A DNA stretch of 64,000 bases, taken from NCBI RefSeq assembly GCF_003664255.1, contig NZ_RCCV01000001.1, positions 1,364,001 to 1,428,000 on the forward strand, in the 5' to 3' direction. The notes under the pieces are model-generated. The model searched no databases. It saw nothing but the letters and a program-made list of their open reading frames with translations, and was not told the origin of the DNA. This document shows positions 25,446 through 34,245 of the stretch, piece by piece; within the stretch, counting starts at the first letter, position 1, and every line of letters begins with the position of its first letter. This DNA is from Micromonospora sp. M71_S20. Lineage in GTDB: Bacteria > Actinomycetota > Actinomycetes > Mycobacteriales > Micromonosporaceae. The position numbers and the translations under genes are program-made.

Positions 25446-27803
25446 TCAGGAGACCCGGCGACCGGCGGGCGGCCCGAGCTCGGCGAGCCGGCTGAGGGCC
25501 TGGTCCACCAGATCCGCCGGGCCGACGTGCCGGGCGATGCGGACCGCCCGCCGCAGCTCGCCGCGCGCCTCGTCCACCCGGCCCAGCCGGACGAGCGCGC
25601 TGCCCAGCCCGTACCGGCAGCGGGCCTCGCTCTGCCGCACCCCGGCCCGCTGCAGCAGCGGCAAGGCCACCCGGAAGCTGGCTGCGGCGGCCGCCCACCG
25701 GCGCAGCGCCAGCAGGCTCAGGCCGACGTTCAGGTGCAGGTGACCGGCGGTCAGGTCACCGATCTGCGGGGACGGCGCCCGGCTCGGGTCGGCCAGCAGG
25801 GCTTCCAGCCGCCGGTACTGCTCGATGGCCTCGCGGTGCCGGCCACCCTGGGCGAGGCTGCCGGCCAGCAGGGACAGCCCCTGCGCGTAACCGTCCCAGT
25901 CCGCGGCGGCCTCGAACAACGGCAGCGACCGTCCGGCCGCCGCCTGCGCCCCGGTGGCGTCGCCACGACGCCGGGCCGCGGACCCGAGGTAGGTCCACGC
26001 CCACGCCTGCTGGCGGGGGTCGCCCGCGGCCACGGCCAGCCGCAACGCCTCCCGGGCCGGCACCTCCGCCAGGTCGGGACGCATGGCACACATCGTGTAC
26101 GCCCACGAGACGTAGTTCAGGTGGACGGCCCGCCCGCGCGGGTCGCCGAGCGCCTCGGCGGAGGCCGCCGAGAGCTGGTACACCTCCAGCCAGTGTTCCC
26201 AGTGCGTCCACCGGTCGGAGAACCAGTGCATGGCGTCGGCGACGGCCATCACCTCCGTGTGCCGGCCCGTGGCGAAGGCCGTCCGCAGCGCGCCGAGCCA
26301 GTTCAGGCTCTCCTGCTCGATCCAGCGGCTGGCCTCCGCAGCCGAGGCCGGCCCGCCGCCGGCCCCGCCGGCGTACTCCGGCTCGAACCACCGCCCGGCG
26401 GCGACCGCGGCGTCGAGCAACCAGGTCACCATCCGGTTCTCGGCCTGTCGCCGCGCCTGGGAGGTCTCCTCGGCGGACAGGCGTGCCCGGGCGAACAACC
26501 TCATCAGGTCGTGGAACCGGTAGCGGCCGTCGCTGGCCGGCTGGAGCAGCCCCAGCTCGGCCAGCTCCTCCAGGGCCGCCTCGGTCTCCCGGCCGCCCAG
26601 GCCGGCCGCCTGCGCGGCCAGCTTCAGGCCGACGTCCGGGCCGGGGATCAGGGACAGCCGCCGGAACGTGCGGGCGGCGGCAGGGGACAGTTGCCGGTAG
26701 GAGAGCATGAACGGCGCCGCGATCTGGAGGTCGCCGGCTACCAGGAGGTCGAGCCGGTCGTCCTGGTCGGCCAGCCGGCGCAACAGGAACTCGATGCTCC
26801 AGTCCGGGCGGCTGAGCAGGCGGTTACCGGCGATCCGCAGCGCCAGCGGCAGGTCTCCGCAGGCCTGCGCGAGGCCGAGCAGCATGCCGTCCGGCTCGGC
26901 GGCGGCGCGGTCCGGCCCGATGATCTGTTGCAGCAGCGTGACCGCCTCGCCCCTGGCCAGCGCCGGCAGGGGAAGCCGGTCGACCGCCTCCAGGCCGACC
27001 AGCCCGCGCCTGCTGGTGACGATCGTCATCGTGCTCCCGGCGCCCGGCAACAGCGGGCGGACCTGCGCCTCGTCGGCGGCGTTGTCGAGCAGCAGCAGGC
27101 TGCGCCGCTCGGCCAGCAGGGCCCGGTACTGGGCGCTGCGGGCGTGCGCGTCGCCCGGCACCTGGGTCTCCGCCACGCCCAGCGCGGTCAGCAGGCGTAG
27201 CAGCAGATCCTCCGGGCGGGGCGGGTCGGCGTCCAGGCCGCGTAGGTCGACGAAGAGCACACCGTCCGGGAACGACTCGGCGTACCGGGTCGCGGCCTGC
27301 AAGATGAGCGCCGTCTTGCCCAGGCCGGGGGGCCCGGACACGACCGCGACCACGGGAGCACCCTGCCGGTCGGGTGGTTCGGCGCTGCGGGCGACGAGGT
27401 CGCCCAACCAGCGCAGTTCGCCGTGCCGACCGGTGAAGTCGGCGACGGTCCGCGGCGGCGCCAACGCCGGCGCGGACCGCGCGACGCGACGGCCGGCGCG
27501 GGCGGTCTCCCGTAACGCGGTGGCCGCGCTGGCCGACAGACCCAGCGCCCGAATGAGCGCCTCGACGGTACGCCGCTGCGGCACCCGGCTCCGCCCGCGT
27601 TCCATGTCGCTGATCGCCCGCACGCTGACCTGCGACGCTGCCGACAACTCCTCGATCGTCAGGCCGGCGTCGCTGCGATGCCGGCGCAGTCGCAGACCGA
27701 AGCGGTTCGGCTCGGTCGGGTCGAGGCGGTCTGCTGGGGCCGAGCGATGCGATGCCGCCTGCCCGCCGACTCCCCGCGGTGGCCAGCCACCGGGGGAAGC
27801 CAT
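25446..27803 (-). CDS. HTH-NB-ARC-TPR (STAND) regulator
   Basis: 785 residues from ATG at 27803. An XRE-type HTH lies at about 34-90 (FGLRLRRHRSDAGLTIEELSAASQVSVRAISDMERGRS). The NB-ARC ATPase follows, with Walker A VSGPPGLGKTALI, Walker B SLLLLDNA, and sensor segment TIVTSRRGLVGL. GLPLALRIAGNRL is given here as CGDLPLALRIAGNRL. Then a winged helix (RYRFHDLMRLFARARL) and TPRs to the end (AWAWTYLGSAARRRGD, GHLHLNVGLSLLAL, ARCRYGLGSALVRLG). Like AfsR but without the SARP output domain; uses an XRE HTH instead. Probably an ATP-gated transcription factor; its target may be the adjacent subtilase (inference). Confidence 0.87.
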   Translation of the reverse strand: MASPGGWPPRGVGGQAASHRSAPADRLDPTEPNRFGLRLRRHRSDAGLTIEELSAASQVSVRAISDMERGRSRVPQRRTVEALIRALGLSASAATALRETARAGRRVARSAPALAPPRTVADFTGRHGELRWLGDLVARSAEPPDRQGAPVVAVVSGPPGLGKTALILQAATRYAESFPDGVLFVDLRGLDADPPRPEDLLLRLLTALGVAETQVPGDAHARSAQYRALLAERRSLLLLDNAADEAQVRPLLPGAGSTMTIVTSRRGLVGLEAVDRLPLPALARGEAVTLLQQIIGPDRAAAEPDGMLLGLAQACGDLPLALRIAGNRLLSRPDWSIEFLLRRLADQDDRLDLLVAGDLQIAAPFMLSYRQLSPAAARTFRRLSLIPGPDVGLKLAAQAAGLGGRETEAALEELAELGLLQPASDGRYRFHDLMRLFARARLSAEETSQARRQAENRMVTWLLDAAVAAGRWFEPEYAGGAGGGPASAAEASRWIEQESLNWLGALRTAFATGRHTEVMAVADAMHWFSDRWTHWEHWLEVYQLSAASAEALGDPRGRAVHLNYVSWAYTMCAMRPDLAEVPAREALRLAVAAGDPRQQAWAWTYLGSAARRRGDATGAQAAAGRSLPLFEAAADWDGYAQGLSLLAGSLAQGGRHREAIEQYRRLEALLADPSRAPSPQIGDLTAGHLHLNVGLSLLALRRWAAAAASFRVALPLLQRAGVRQSEARCRYGLGSALVRLGRVDEARGELRRAVRIARHVGPADLVDQALSRLAELGPPAGRRVS

Positions 27804-28054
27804 CAGGTCGGCGGCAGGGTCGCCTCGTGGCCACGGGTCACCTGGTCCGTGGGGGACGAGTCGATCACCTGCGGCATGTGCCCGATCATGCCAGCAGTCC
27901 GTGCCGGGTGTAACCCCCGATGAGCAGGCGTTCGCCGCCATCGGGGGGCGTGTGCCGGGGGCATCACGCCGGGCCCGCCGGCAACCACGCCGGCGGCGGG
28001 CGCCCGGCCGCTGGGTGGCGCACGAAGCGGTGGGATGGACGAGCCGGAAACACA

Positions 28055-28093
28055 TCAGCGGCCTGGTCGAATCGCTCTCGACCAGGCCGCTGA
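28055..28093 (-). terminator. Long perfect hairpin, probable terminator of tRNA-Ala
   Basis: Perfect 16-bp stem TCAGCGGCCTGGTCGA / TCGACCAGGCCGCTGA with a 7-nt loop. It lies 17 bases past the tRNA 3' end in the direction of tRNA transcription and is followed by TGTGTTT. The 306-bp gap between the regulator start (27803) and the tRNA holds nothing else I can support. Confidence 0.7.
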
Positions 28094-28109
28094 CCTACAA
28101 AAACAAGGG

Positions 28110-28182
28110 TGGAGCCGAGGGGACTCGAACCCCTGACCCCCACACTGCCAGTGTGGTGCGCTACCAGCTGCGCCACGGCCCC
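28110..28182 (-). tRNA. tRNA-Ala, anticodon GGC
   Basis: 73 nt without encoded CCA. The acceptor stem GGGGCCG pairs with CGGCTCC, leaving the G3-U70 wobble that identifies alanine tRNA, followed by discriminator A73. Anticodon stem CCACA/TGTGG with loop CTGGCAG; T-arm loop GTTCGAGTC. Reads GCC/GCU alanine codons. Confidence 0.97.
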
Positions 28183-28271
28183 TTGCCTCGTCCCGGTCAC
28201 CCGGGCACGAGAGAACTATACACAGCGCCCGCCGCATGGTCATCTCGCGGGGGGGCCCGCCCGTGCGCGGC

Positions 28272-28859
28272 TCAGTTGAGCGCCACGTCCGGCGGGAAGT
28301 GCGCGACCGCCGCCATCATGCCGCCCTGGCGGCGCAGCACCATCGGCCACAGGTCGTCCGGCCGGTCGACGAAGGCGTCGCCGGGCAGCGCGTCCAGCAC
28401 GAACCAGGAGCCGTCCTCGATCTCCTGCTCCAACTGCCCCGTGCCCCAGCCGGAGTAGCCGGCGAAGACCCGGATGCCGGTGATGCCCTCCCGCAGCGGC
28501 CCCGGGTCGACGGAGAGGTCGAGCGTGCCGACCGCCCCGGAGACCTGGTGGAATCCCCTGAGCCGCTGCACCGGGTGGCGCATCCGGGCCAGGCAGATCG
28601 CCGAGTCGGGCTGCACTGGGCCGCCCTCGAAGAGCACCGCCGGGTCGCGGGCCAGGTCGCTCCAGTCGCCGAGCACGTCGGCGACCGGCACCTCGGTGGC
28701 CCGGTTGAGCACCACGCCGAGGGCGCCGCCGGGCTCGTGCGCCACCAGCAGCACCACCGTACGGTCGAAGTTCGGGTCCTTCAGCGCCGGCGTCGCGACC
28801 AGCAGCCGCCCGGTCATCGACCCCGTCCGCCCGCCGATCGCCTGCCCCTCTCCCTGCAT
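28272..28859 (-). CDS. YqgE/AlgH family protein
   Basis: 195 residues from ATG at 28859; GTG at 28868 and ATG at 28817 (MTGRLLVATPALKDPNF) are alternative starts, the last matching many family members. Family segments: GRLLVATPALKDPNFDRTVVLLVAHEPGGALGVVLNRATE, and FEGGPVQPDSAICLAR, and VFAGYSGWGTGQLEQEIEDGSWF. A cytoplasmic alpha/beta protein; AlgH affects alginate regulation in Pseudomonas, but no biochemical role is settled. Confidence 0.9.
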   Translation of the reverse strand: MQGEGQAIGGRTGSMTGRLLVATPALKDPNFDRTVVLLVAHEPGGALGVVLNRATEVPVADVLGDWSDLARDPAVLFEGGPVQPDSAICLARMRHPVQRLRGFHQVSGAVGTLDLSVDPGPLREGITGIRVFAGYSGWGTGQLEQEIEDGSWFVLDALPGDAFVDRPDDLWPMVLRRQGGMMAAVAHFPPDVALN

Positions 28860-29009
28860 GCCGGACACCCGTCAGACCGACCGGACCAGGACGCCCGGGG
28901 GCACCGGTGTCATCCGCGCTGTGAACGCCATGTCTGGCACCATAGCCTGCCCCCGGGGCGGTGGCTAAGGTCTGACGTGCGGTAGATCGACGGACACGAG
29001 GGAGGACCT

Positions 29010-29813
29010 GTGGACCCCACGGCGGAACTCGCGGTGATCGGCGGTTCGGGGCTCTACGCGTTGCTCGACGGCGCGACCGAGCACGTGCTGGAGACGCCGT
29101 ACGGGCCGCCGTCCGACGCCGTCACCATCGCCGAGGTGGGCGGCCGGCGGGTGGCGTTCCTGCCCCGCCACGGCCGGGACCACCGCCACCCGCCGCACCT
29201 GATCCCCTACCGGGCCAACCTCTGGGCGCTGCGCTCCCTCGGGGTACGCCAGGTGCTCGCCCCCTGTGCCGTGGGCGGCCTGCGGCCGGAGCTCGGCCCG
29301 GGCACGTTCGTGGTGCCGGACCAGCTGATCGACCGCACCAGCGGGCGGGCGCAGACCTACTACGACCGGGGCGCGGTGCACGTCTCCTTCGCCGACCCGT
29401 ACTGCCCCGCCGGCCGGCGTACGCTGCTCGCCGCCGCGGCCCGCCGGGACGTTCCCGCGGTGGACGGCGGGACGGTGGTGGTGGTCGAGGGCCCGCGCTT
29501 CTCCACCCGCGCCGAGTCGCGGTGGTACGCCTCGATCGGCGGCACGGTGGTCAACATGACGGGCCACCCGGAGGCGGTGCTGGCCCGCGAGCTGGCCCTC
29601 TGCTACTCCTCGATCGCCCTGGTCACCGACCTCGACGCGGGCGTGGAGGGCGGCGAGGCGGTGACGCACGAGGAGGTGTTCCGCGTCTTCGGGGAGAACA
29701 CCGACCGGCTGCGGGGCCTGCTGCTGGCGGCCGTCGCCGCGCTGCCCGCCGAGCGGGACTGCGCCTGCGGACGCGCGCTGGACGGCATCACCCTGCCCTT
29801 CGCGCTCCCCTGA
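29010..29813 (+). CDS. mtnP: S-methyl-5'-thioadenosine phosphorylase family
   Basis: 267 residues, GTG at 29010 behind GGAGG. PNP/MTAP fold: AVIGGSGLYALL (phosphate loop), FLPRHGRDHRHPPHLIPYRANLWALRSLGV, VVVVEGPRFSTRAESRWYASIGGTVVNMTGHPEAVLARELALCYSSIALVTDLDAG. These are MTAP signature stretches; the enzyme splits methylthioadenosine with phosphate to adenine and methylthioribose-1-phosphate, starting methionine salvage. A related purine nucleoside phosphorylase specificity cannot be excluded. Followed 55 bp later by a decarboxylase on the same strand. Confidence 0.85.
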   Translation: MDPTAELAVIGGSGLYALLDGATEHVLETPYGPPSDAVTIAEVGGRRVAFLPRHGRDHRHPPHLIPYRANLWALRSLGVRQVLAPCAVGGLRPELGPGTFVVPDQLIDRTSGRAQTYYDRGAVHVSFADPYCPAGRRTLLAAAARRDVPAVDGGTVVVVEGPRFSTRAESRWYASIGGTVVNMTGHPEAVLARELALCYSSIALVTDLDAGVEGGEAVTHEEVFRVFGENTDRLRGLLLAAVAALPAERDCACGRALDGITLPFALP

Positions 29814-29868
29814 GGCGAGGAGCGCGAAAGGCCCGGATCGCCCGGGTCGCCCCGATAGCCTGGGGGCG

Positions 29869-31464
29869 ATGGCAACGGTCCGCGACACCACGTACGACCT
29901 GCTCCGCGCCCTCGGCCTGACCACCGTCTTCGGCAACCCGGGCTCCACCGAGGAGCCGTTCCTGCGGGACTTCCCGGACGACTTCCACTACGTGCTCGCC
30001 CTGCACGAGGCGTCGGCCGTCGGCATGGCGGACGGCTACGCGCAGGCCACCGGCGGGCCGGCGCACGTCAACCTGCACACCGCCCCCGGCACGGGCAACG
30101 GCATGGGCAACCTGGTCACCGCGTGGCACAACCGCACGCCGCTGATCGTCACCGCCGGCCAGCAGACCCGGGAGATGCTGCTGATCGAGCCCCGGCTGAC
30201 CAGCCGGCGGGCCACCGAGCTGCCCCAGCCGTACGTGAAGTGGAGCCACGAGCCGGTCCGCGCACAGGACGTCCCGGCGGCCCTGATGCGGGCGTACGCG
30301 ACGGCGGTGCAGCCGCCCGCCGGGCCGGTCTTCCTCTCGCTGCCCCTCGACGACTGGGCGCAGCCGGCCGACCCGCCACCGCCGGTGCGGACGGTGGCCA
30401 CCCGGTTCGCGCCCGACCCGCGCCGGCTGCGCGAGTTCGCCGCCGTGCTGGCCGCCAGCCGGGCACCCGCGCTGGTGCTCGGCGCGGCCGTGGACCGGGC
30501 CGACGGCTGGCCCGCCGCCGTGGCCCTGGCGGAGCGGCTCGCCGCGCCGGTCTGGTCGGCCCCCGCGCCGGAGCGGGCCGCCTTCCCCGAGCACCACCCG
30601 CACTTCCGGGGGGTGCTCCCGTTCGCGATGGGGCCGCTCTCGGAGGCGCTGGACGGGCACGACACCGTGCTGGTGGTCGGGGCGCCGGTGTTCCGCTACT
30701 ACCCGCACGTGCCGGGCGACCACCTGCCCGCCGGGGCCCGCCTGCTGCACGTCACCGACGACCCGGACGAGGCGGCCCGCGCGCCGGTGGGCGACAGCCT
30801 GCTCGCCGACGCCGGGCTGGCCCTGGCGGCCCTGGTCGACCTGCTCCCGGCCGCGGACCGGCCGGCGCCGCCGGCGCGCCCCGACCCGCCCCCGCCTGCG
30901 GACGGGCTGCCGCTGGCCCCGGACGCCCTCTTCGCGGCCCTGGCCCGGCACTGGCCCGCCGACGGGATCCTGGTCCAGGAGTCGCCGTCCAACCTGCCGG
31001 CGCTGCGCCGCCGGCTGCGCAGCACCCGCCCCGGGTCGTACTTCACGATGGCCAGCGGCGGCCTCGGGTACGGGCTGCCGGCGGCGGTCGGCATCGCGCT
31101 CGCACAGCGCGACACCGGGCGGGGACGGCCGGTGGTCGCGGTCATCGGGGACGGTTCGTTCCACTACTCGGTGCAGGCGCTCTGGACCGCCGCGCGGCTG
31201 CGCCTGCCGCTGGTCGTGGTGGTGCCGGTCAACCAGCAGTACGCCATCCTGAAGGCCTTCGCCGACTTCAAGGACACCCCGGGGGTGCCCGGCCTGGACC
31301 TGCCCGGGCTGGACATCACCGCGATCGCCCGGGGCTACGGCTGCGCGGCCACCGTCGTGGAGACCCCGGAGCAGCTCGGCGACGCCCTGGCCGCCGGGCT
31401 GCGCGCGGACGGCCCGACGGTGCTGCCGGTGCCGGTCAGCACCGAGGTGCCCCGGCTCCTGTGA
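29869..31464 (+). CDS. mdlC: Benzoylformate decarboxylase-type ThDP enzyme
   Basis: 531 residues. PYR domain with catalytic Glu in LALHEASAVGMADGYAQATG, central domain about 190-330, and PP domain with GDGSFHYSVQALWTAARLRLPLVVVVPVNQQY (GDG motif). Benzoylformate-decarboxylase-like stretches: TTVFGNPGSTEEPFLRDFPDDF, HTAPGTGNGMGNLVTAWHN and MASGGLGYGLPAAVGIALAQR. Decarboxylates 2-oxo acids such as phenylglyoxylate with thiamine diphosphate and magnesium. No mandelate genes adjoin, so the natural substrate is uncertain. Confidence 0.85.
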   Translation: MATVRDTTYDLLRALGLTTVFGNPGSTEEPFLRDFPDDFHYVLALHEASAVGMADGYAQATGGPAHVNLHTAPGTGNGMGNLVTAWHNRTPLIVTAGQQTREMLLIEPRLTSRRATELPQPYVKWSHEPVRAQDVPAALMRAYATAVQPPAGPVFLSLPLDDWAQPADPPPPVRTVATRFAPDPRRLREFAAVLAASRAPALVLGAAVDRADGWPAAVALAERLAAPVWSAPAPERAAFPEHHPHFRGVLPFAMGPLSEALDGHDTVLVVGAPVFRYYPHVPGDHLPAGARLLHVTDDPDEAARAPVGDSLLADAGLALAALVDLLPAADRPAPPARPDPPPPADGLPLAPDALFAALARHWPADGILVQESPSNLPALRRRLRSTRPGSYFTMASGGLGYGLPAAVGIALAQRDTGRGRPVVAVIGDGSFHYSVQALWTAARLRLPLVVVVPVNQQYAILKAFADFKDTPGVPGLDLPGLDITAIARGYGCAATVVETPEQLGDALAAGLRADGPTVLPVPVSTEVPRLL

Positions 31465-31485
31465 GCCGCCGCCCGGTCGCTCGCG

Positions 31486-32448
31486 TCAGCTCGCCGCGAG
31501 CCGCAGCGGCGTGCCGGTGAGCACGTCGAGGATCGGCCGGTCGCCCAGCGGCGCCTTCAGCGTGGCGGTGACCGGTTCCATCTTCAGCATCGCGTTGCAC
31601 ACGCCGGTGGCGGTGATCACGCTGCCGCCCACCACCACGACGTCGTCGCGCTCCTGCACCAGCGGGGTGATCCCGGTGTCGCAGCTGCCCACGCCGAGCC
31701 GCCAGGTCAGCTCGGTGCCGTCCACGGACTGGACGTCCTGTGCGCCGACCAGGCCCGCCGGGGGCGGGCTGGCCGGCGGGGCGGGCTCGGGCGGGGCGGT
31801 GACGGCCTCCGGTGCCACGGCGAGCCGGGCCACCGGCGCGGTGAGTTCCTCGACGGTGAACAGCCACGCCGGCACCTGCGCCTCGCCCCGGCTGGTGCGC
31901 ACGGGCGCGGTGCCCAGCTTCACGGCCGTGACCGTCAGCGGGACGCAGGCGGTCTGCGGGGCGCTGCTCACCGGACCGTCGGGCCCCGGCTCGATGGTGG
32001 GGCCGCCACCGGGGAGCTTCGGTCCGGGGTCCTTGGGGCGGCCGCCGCACGGCGGCGGGTCGCCCTGGTCGAGCTGCCCGTACGCGGTGGCGGCGCTGAC
32101 CAGCGGGACGGTCAGCGTGCCGTCCGGGAACCGGATGGTGCCGTCGGCGGGCTTCGCGGCGGGCAGGTCGACCTGGTCGCGGTACCAGCCGCCGAGGAAG
32201 GCGATCTTGGTCTCCCCGGTGAAGCCCGGGTCGCCGATGAGCACCGTCGGGTCCTGCATCGGCACGTAACCGGACTTCCACGCCGGAAGCGGTCGCCACG
32301 CGTCGGCCACCTCGGTGGCCCGCTGGACGAAGGCGTCCCGACGCGGGTCGGAGTCGACCGGGTCGACGGCCGGGTCGGAGCCGGCCGGCGCGCACCCGGC
32401 GACGATCATCAACAGCGGAAGGCCCAGCAGGGCGGCGGTACGGCGCAT
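31486..32448 (-). CDS. Lipoprotein of unknown function
   Basis: 320 residues. Signal peptide II with lipobox: MRRTAALLGLPLLMIVAGC, Cys19. The mature part starts with an Asp/Pro linker, followed by a beta-rich region (ETKIAFLGGWYRDQVDLP, DGTLTVPLVSAATAYGQ), a Pro/Gly linker at about 130-155 and a C-terminal region with a probable disulfide (VGSCDTG and VCNAML). Anchored to the outer face of the membrane. Not recognised. Upstream is the co-directional 156-aa gene, 39 bp away. Confidence 0.7.
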   Translation of the reverse strand: MRRTAALLGLPLLMIVAGCAPAGSDPAVDPVDSDPRRDAFVQRATEVADAWRPLPAWKSGYVPMQDPTVLIGDPGFTGETKIAFLGGWYRDQVDLPAAKPADGTIRFPDGTLTVPLVSAATAYGQLDQGDPPPCGGRPKDPGPKLPGGGPTIEPGPDGPVSSAPQTACVPLTVTAVKLGTAPVRTSRGEAQVPAWLFTVEELTAPVARLAVAPEAVTAPPEPAPPASPPPAGLVGAQDVQSVDGTELTWRLGVGSCDTGITPLVQERDDVVVVGGSVITATGVCNAMLKMEPVTATLKAPLGDRPILDVLTGTPLRLAAS

Positions 32449-32487
32449 GTGGGTTGGACGCCGGCACGCCCACGCCGGTTCCCCCGG

Positions 32488-32958
32488 TCAGGTCTCTCCG
32501 CCCAGATCCGTCTCGTACGCCTCCCAGAGCAGGTCCGCGCCGCGCTGCCGGTGCCGGGCGAGGGCCCGTAGCAGGTGGGCGGCCCGGCCGAGGATCTCGT
32601 CGAGCGAGGCGTCCGGCAGCTCCGCCGCCCGTTGGAGGGCGCCCAGCGCGGCAGCGATGGCGACGTGCTCCCGGGCCAGCAGCCGCACCCCGCGTTCCAG
32701 CCGGGGCGCCTGGCCGAGCAGTTCGGCGTAGAGGCCGGCGGGCCCCTCGGTGACCCGGACGTGCTCCGTGAAGCCCCGTCGCACGGGGCCGAGCCCCACG
32801 AGGAAGCGTTCCCGCCAGCGTGGTCCGGCCGGCGCGACGGCCAGCGCCCGGGCGAGCGGGTGCAGGTCCCCGGGCGGGGTGTCGGGGAGCCGGCGCGCGG
32901 CGGGCGGCCGGAGCCGTCCGGGCGGGGTGGGCGGCTGCTGGATCGGACCGGTGACCAT
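32488..32958 (-). CDS. Hemerythrin-like helical protein, unrecognised
   Basis: 156 residues from ATG at 32958 behind GGGAGGT. A Pro-rich N-terminus (VTGPIQQPPTPPGRLRPP) precedes a helical bundle with spaced His: GDLHPLARALAVA, LLAREHVAIAAALGALQ and LARHRQRGADLLWEAYETDLGGE. The His pattern and final helix resemble HHE proteins but with fewer ligands, so metal binding is doubtful. Probably co-transcribed with the lipoprotein. Confidence 0.6.
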   Translation of the reverse strand: MVTGPIQQPPTPPGRLRPPAARRLPDTPPGDLHPLARALAVAPAGPRWRERFLVGLGPVRRGFTEHVRVTEGPAGLYAELLGQAPRLERGVRLLAREHVAIAAALGALQRAAELPDASLDEILGRAAHLLRALARHRQRGADLLWEAYETDLGGET

Positions 32959-33150
32959 GGGCACCTCCCGCGTCGCGTCTGACCGCGTACAGCGATGGTG
33001 GACCCGCGTGTCCGCCCTGTCCAGAGGCGGGGCGGACCTCATCGTTCCCATCCGTCGCGCCCGTCCCGTGGGACCCGGGCGCCCCAGGGACGACCGGCCC
33101 CGGAGACGCCGATGCGCCCCGGTCCGGTGGACCGGGGCGCATCGTCTGGT

Positions 33151-33526
33151 TGGTGGAGGTGCCGGGAATCGAACCCGGGTCCTTCGCCGGTTTGTCAGGG
33201 CTTCTCCGAGCGCAGCTCGCTATGCCTCTACTCGGCCCCACCGCTCACGCGAGCAAGTTGGTGTGACGGGCCCAGTCGCTGATTGATCTCGCCGCACGGA
33301 CCCCGCGACCGGGTCCGATTGGCCAGCCTTCTAGCTGATGCCGGCTAACTGGGTCGAAGGCGCTCCCAGGCCGACAGACTCACTACTCGCCTCAGGCGGC
33401 GAGAGCGAAGTCAGCGCGATTGTTCTTGGCGCTTATTGGTTTCCGACGACCGATTCTCGAGACGACGTCGGCTTCCTCGGCTCGCTTCCCCTGTCGCTGC
33501 GTACGAAGTCGAAACCAGTCACCCCC
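33151..33526 (-). ncRNA. ssrA: tmRNA (transfer-messenger RNA)
   Basis: 376 nt. The 5' end GGGGGTGACTGGTTTCGAC and 3' end GGTTCGATTCCCGGCACCTCC plus ACCA are classic tmRNA ends; the acceptor pairs GGGGGTG with CACCTCC, again with G3-U70 for alanyl-tRNA synthetase. The tag frame reads AKNNRADFALAA then TGA at 33394-33392; the first Ala codon GCC is the probable resume codon. ALAA marks rescued peptides for Clp-type proteolysis. The next gene upstream is smpB, its protein partner. Confidence 0.95.
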
Positions 33527-33630
33527 TCGACGGGCCGCCCTTGTGGCGGCACTGACAAGCGTAACGCCTGCCGCAACGGGTTTCATCCCGAGCCCCCGGC
33601 GGGCGCGCCGAACCGGACAGGACGGACACC

Positions 33631-34110
33631 TCAGTCATCCATGCCCTTGCCGCGCCGGCCGGCGACCCGGGCGATCTCCCGGTCCGCGTCCCGCTTGGCG
33701 AGGTCCTGCCGCTTGTCGTACGACTTCTTGCCCTTCGCCAGGGCGATCTCCACCTTGGCCCAGCCGTCGGAGAAGTAGACCTGCAACGGCACCATGGTCA
33801 GGCCGCCCTCGCGGGTCTTGCCGATCAGCCGGTCGATCTCCAGCCGCTTGAGCAGCAGCTTGCGGGTCCGCCGGGGCTCGTGGTTGGTCCACGTGCCCTG
33901 CGTGTACTCGGGAATGTGCATTGCGTGCAGGTAGAGCTCGCCGTTGCGCTCCTGCGCGAACGCGTCGACCAGCGACGCGCGCCCGGCCCGCAGCGACTTG
34001 ACCTCCGTGCCGGTCAACGCCATGCCCGCCTCGTAGGTGTCGAGGATCGCGTAGTCGTGCCGGGCCTTCTTGTTGGAGGCGACAACCTTGCGTCCCTTTT
34101 CCCGTGGCAT
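33631..34110 (-). CDS. smpB: SsrA-binding protein SmpB
   Basis: 159 residues from ATG at 34110, nine bases after AAAGGGGG; a GTG three codons earlier is less likely. SmpB OB-fold signatures: [35 protein letters not shown], and LHAMHIPEY, and [20 protein letters not shown] basic C-terminal tail ([23 protein letters not shown]) enters the mRNA channel of stalled ribosomes. Delivers alanyl-tmRNA; the ssrA gene lies 104 bp downstream. Confidence 0.96.
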   Translation of the reverse strand: MPREKGRKVVASNKKARHDYAILDTYEAGMALTGTEVKSLRAGRASLVDAFAQERNGELYLHAMHIPEYTQGTWTNHEPRRTRKLLLKRLEIDRLIGKTREGGLTMVPLQVYFSDGWAKVEIALAKGKKSYDKRQDLAKRDADREIARVAGRRGKGMDD

Positions 34111-34188
34111 CGGCGCCACCCCCTTTCCGGTGATCCGCCGCCGGACGTGACCGGCCGCGGGGCGGGGATCATGCTACCCGAACGACAA

Positions 34189-34228
34189 GGACCCTCCCGC
34201 GCCGTTTATTCCTGGCGCGGGAGGGTCC
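34189..34228 (-). terminator. Hairpin terminator after ftsX
   Basis: Perfect 15-bp stem GGACCCTCCCGCGCC / GGCGCGGGAGGGTCC with a 10-nt AT-rich loop; reading leftward it is followed by TTGTCGTT. Lies 17 bases beyond the ftsX stop. Confidence 0.75.
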
Positions 34229-34245
34229 CGTCGAGCCGTACGGCG

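Noticed and set aside
28110..28182. tRNA-Ala as an integration site
   Set aside because: No integrase and no repeated tRNA 3' end in the flanks.
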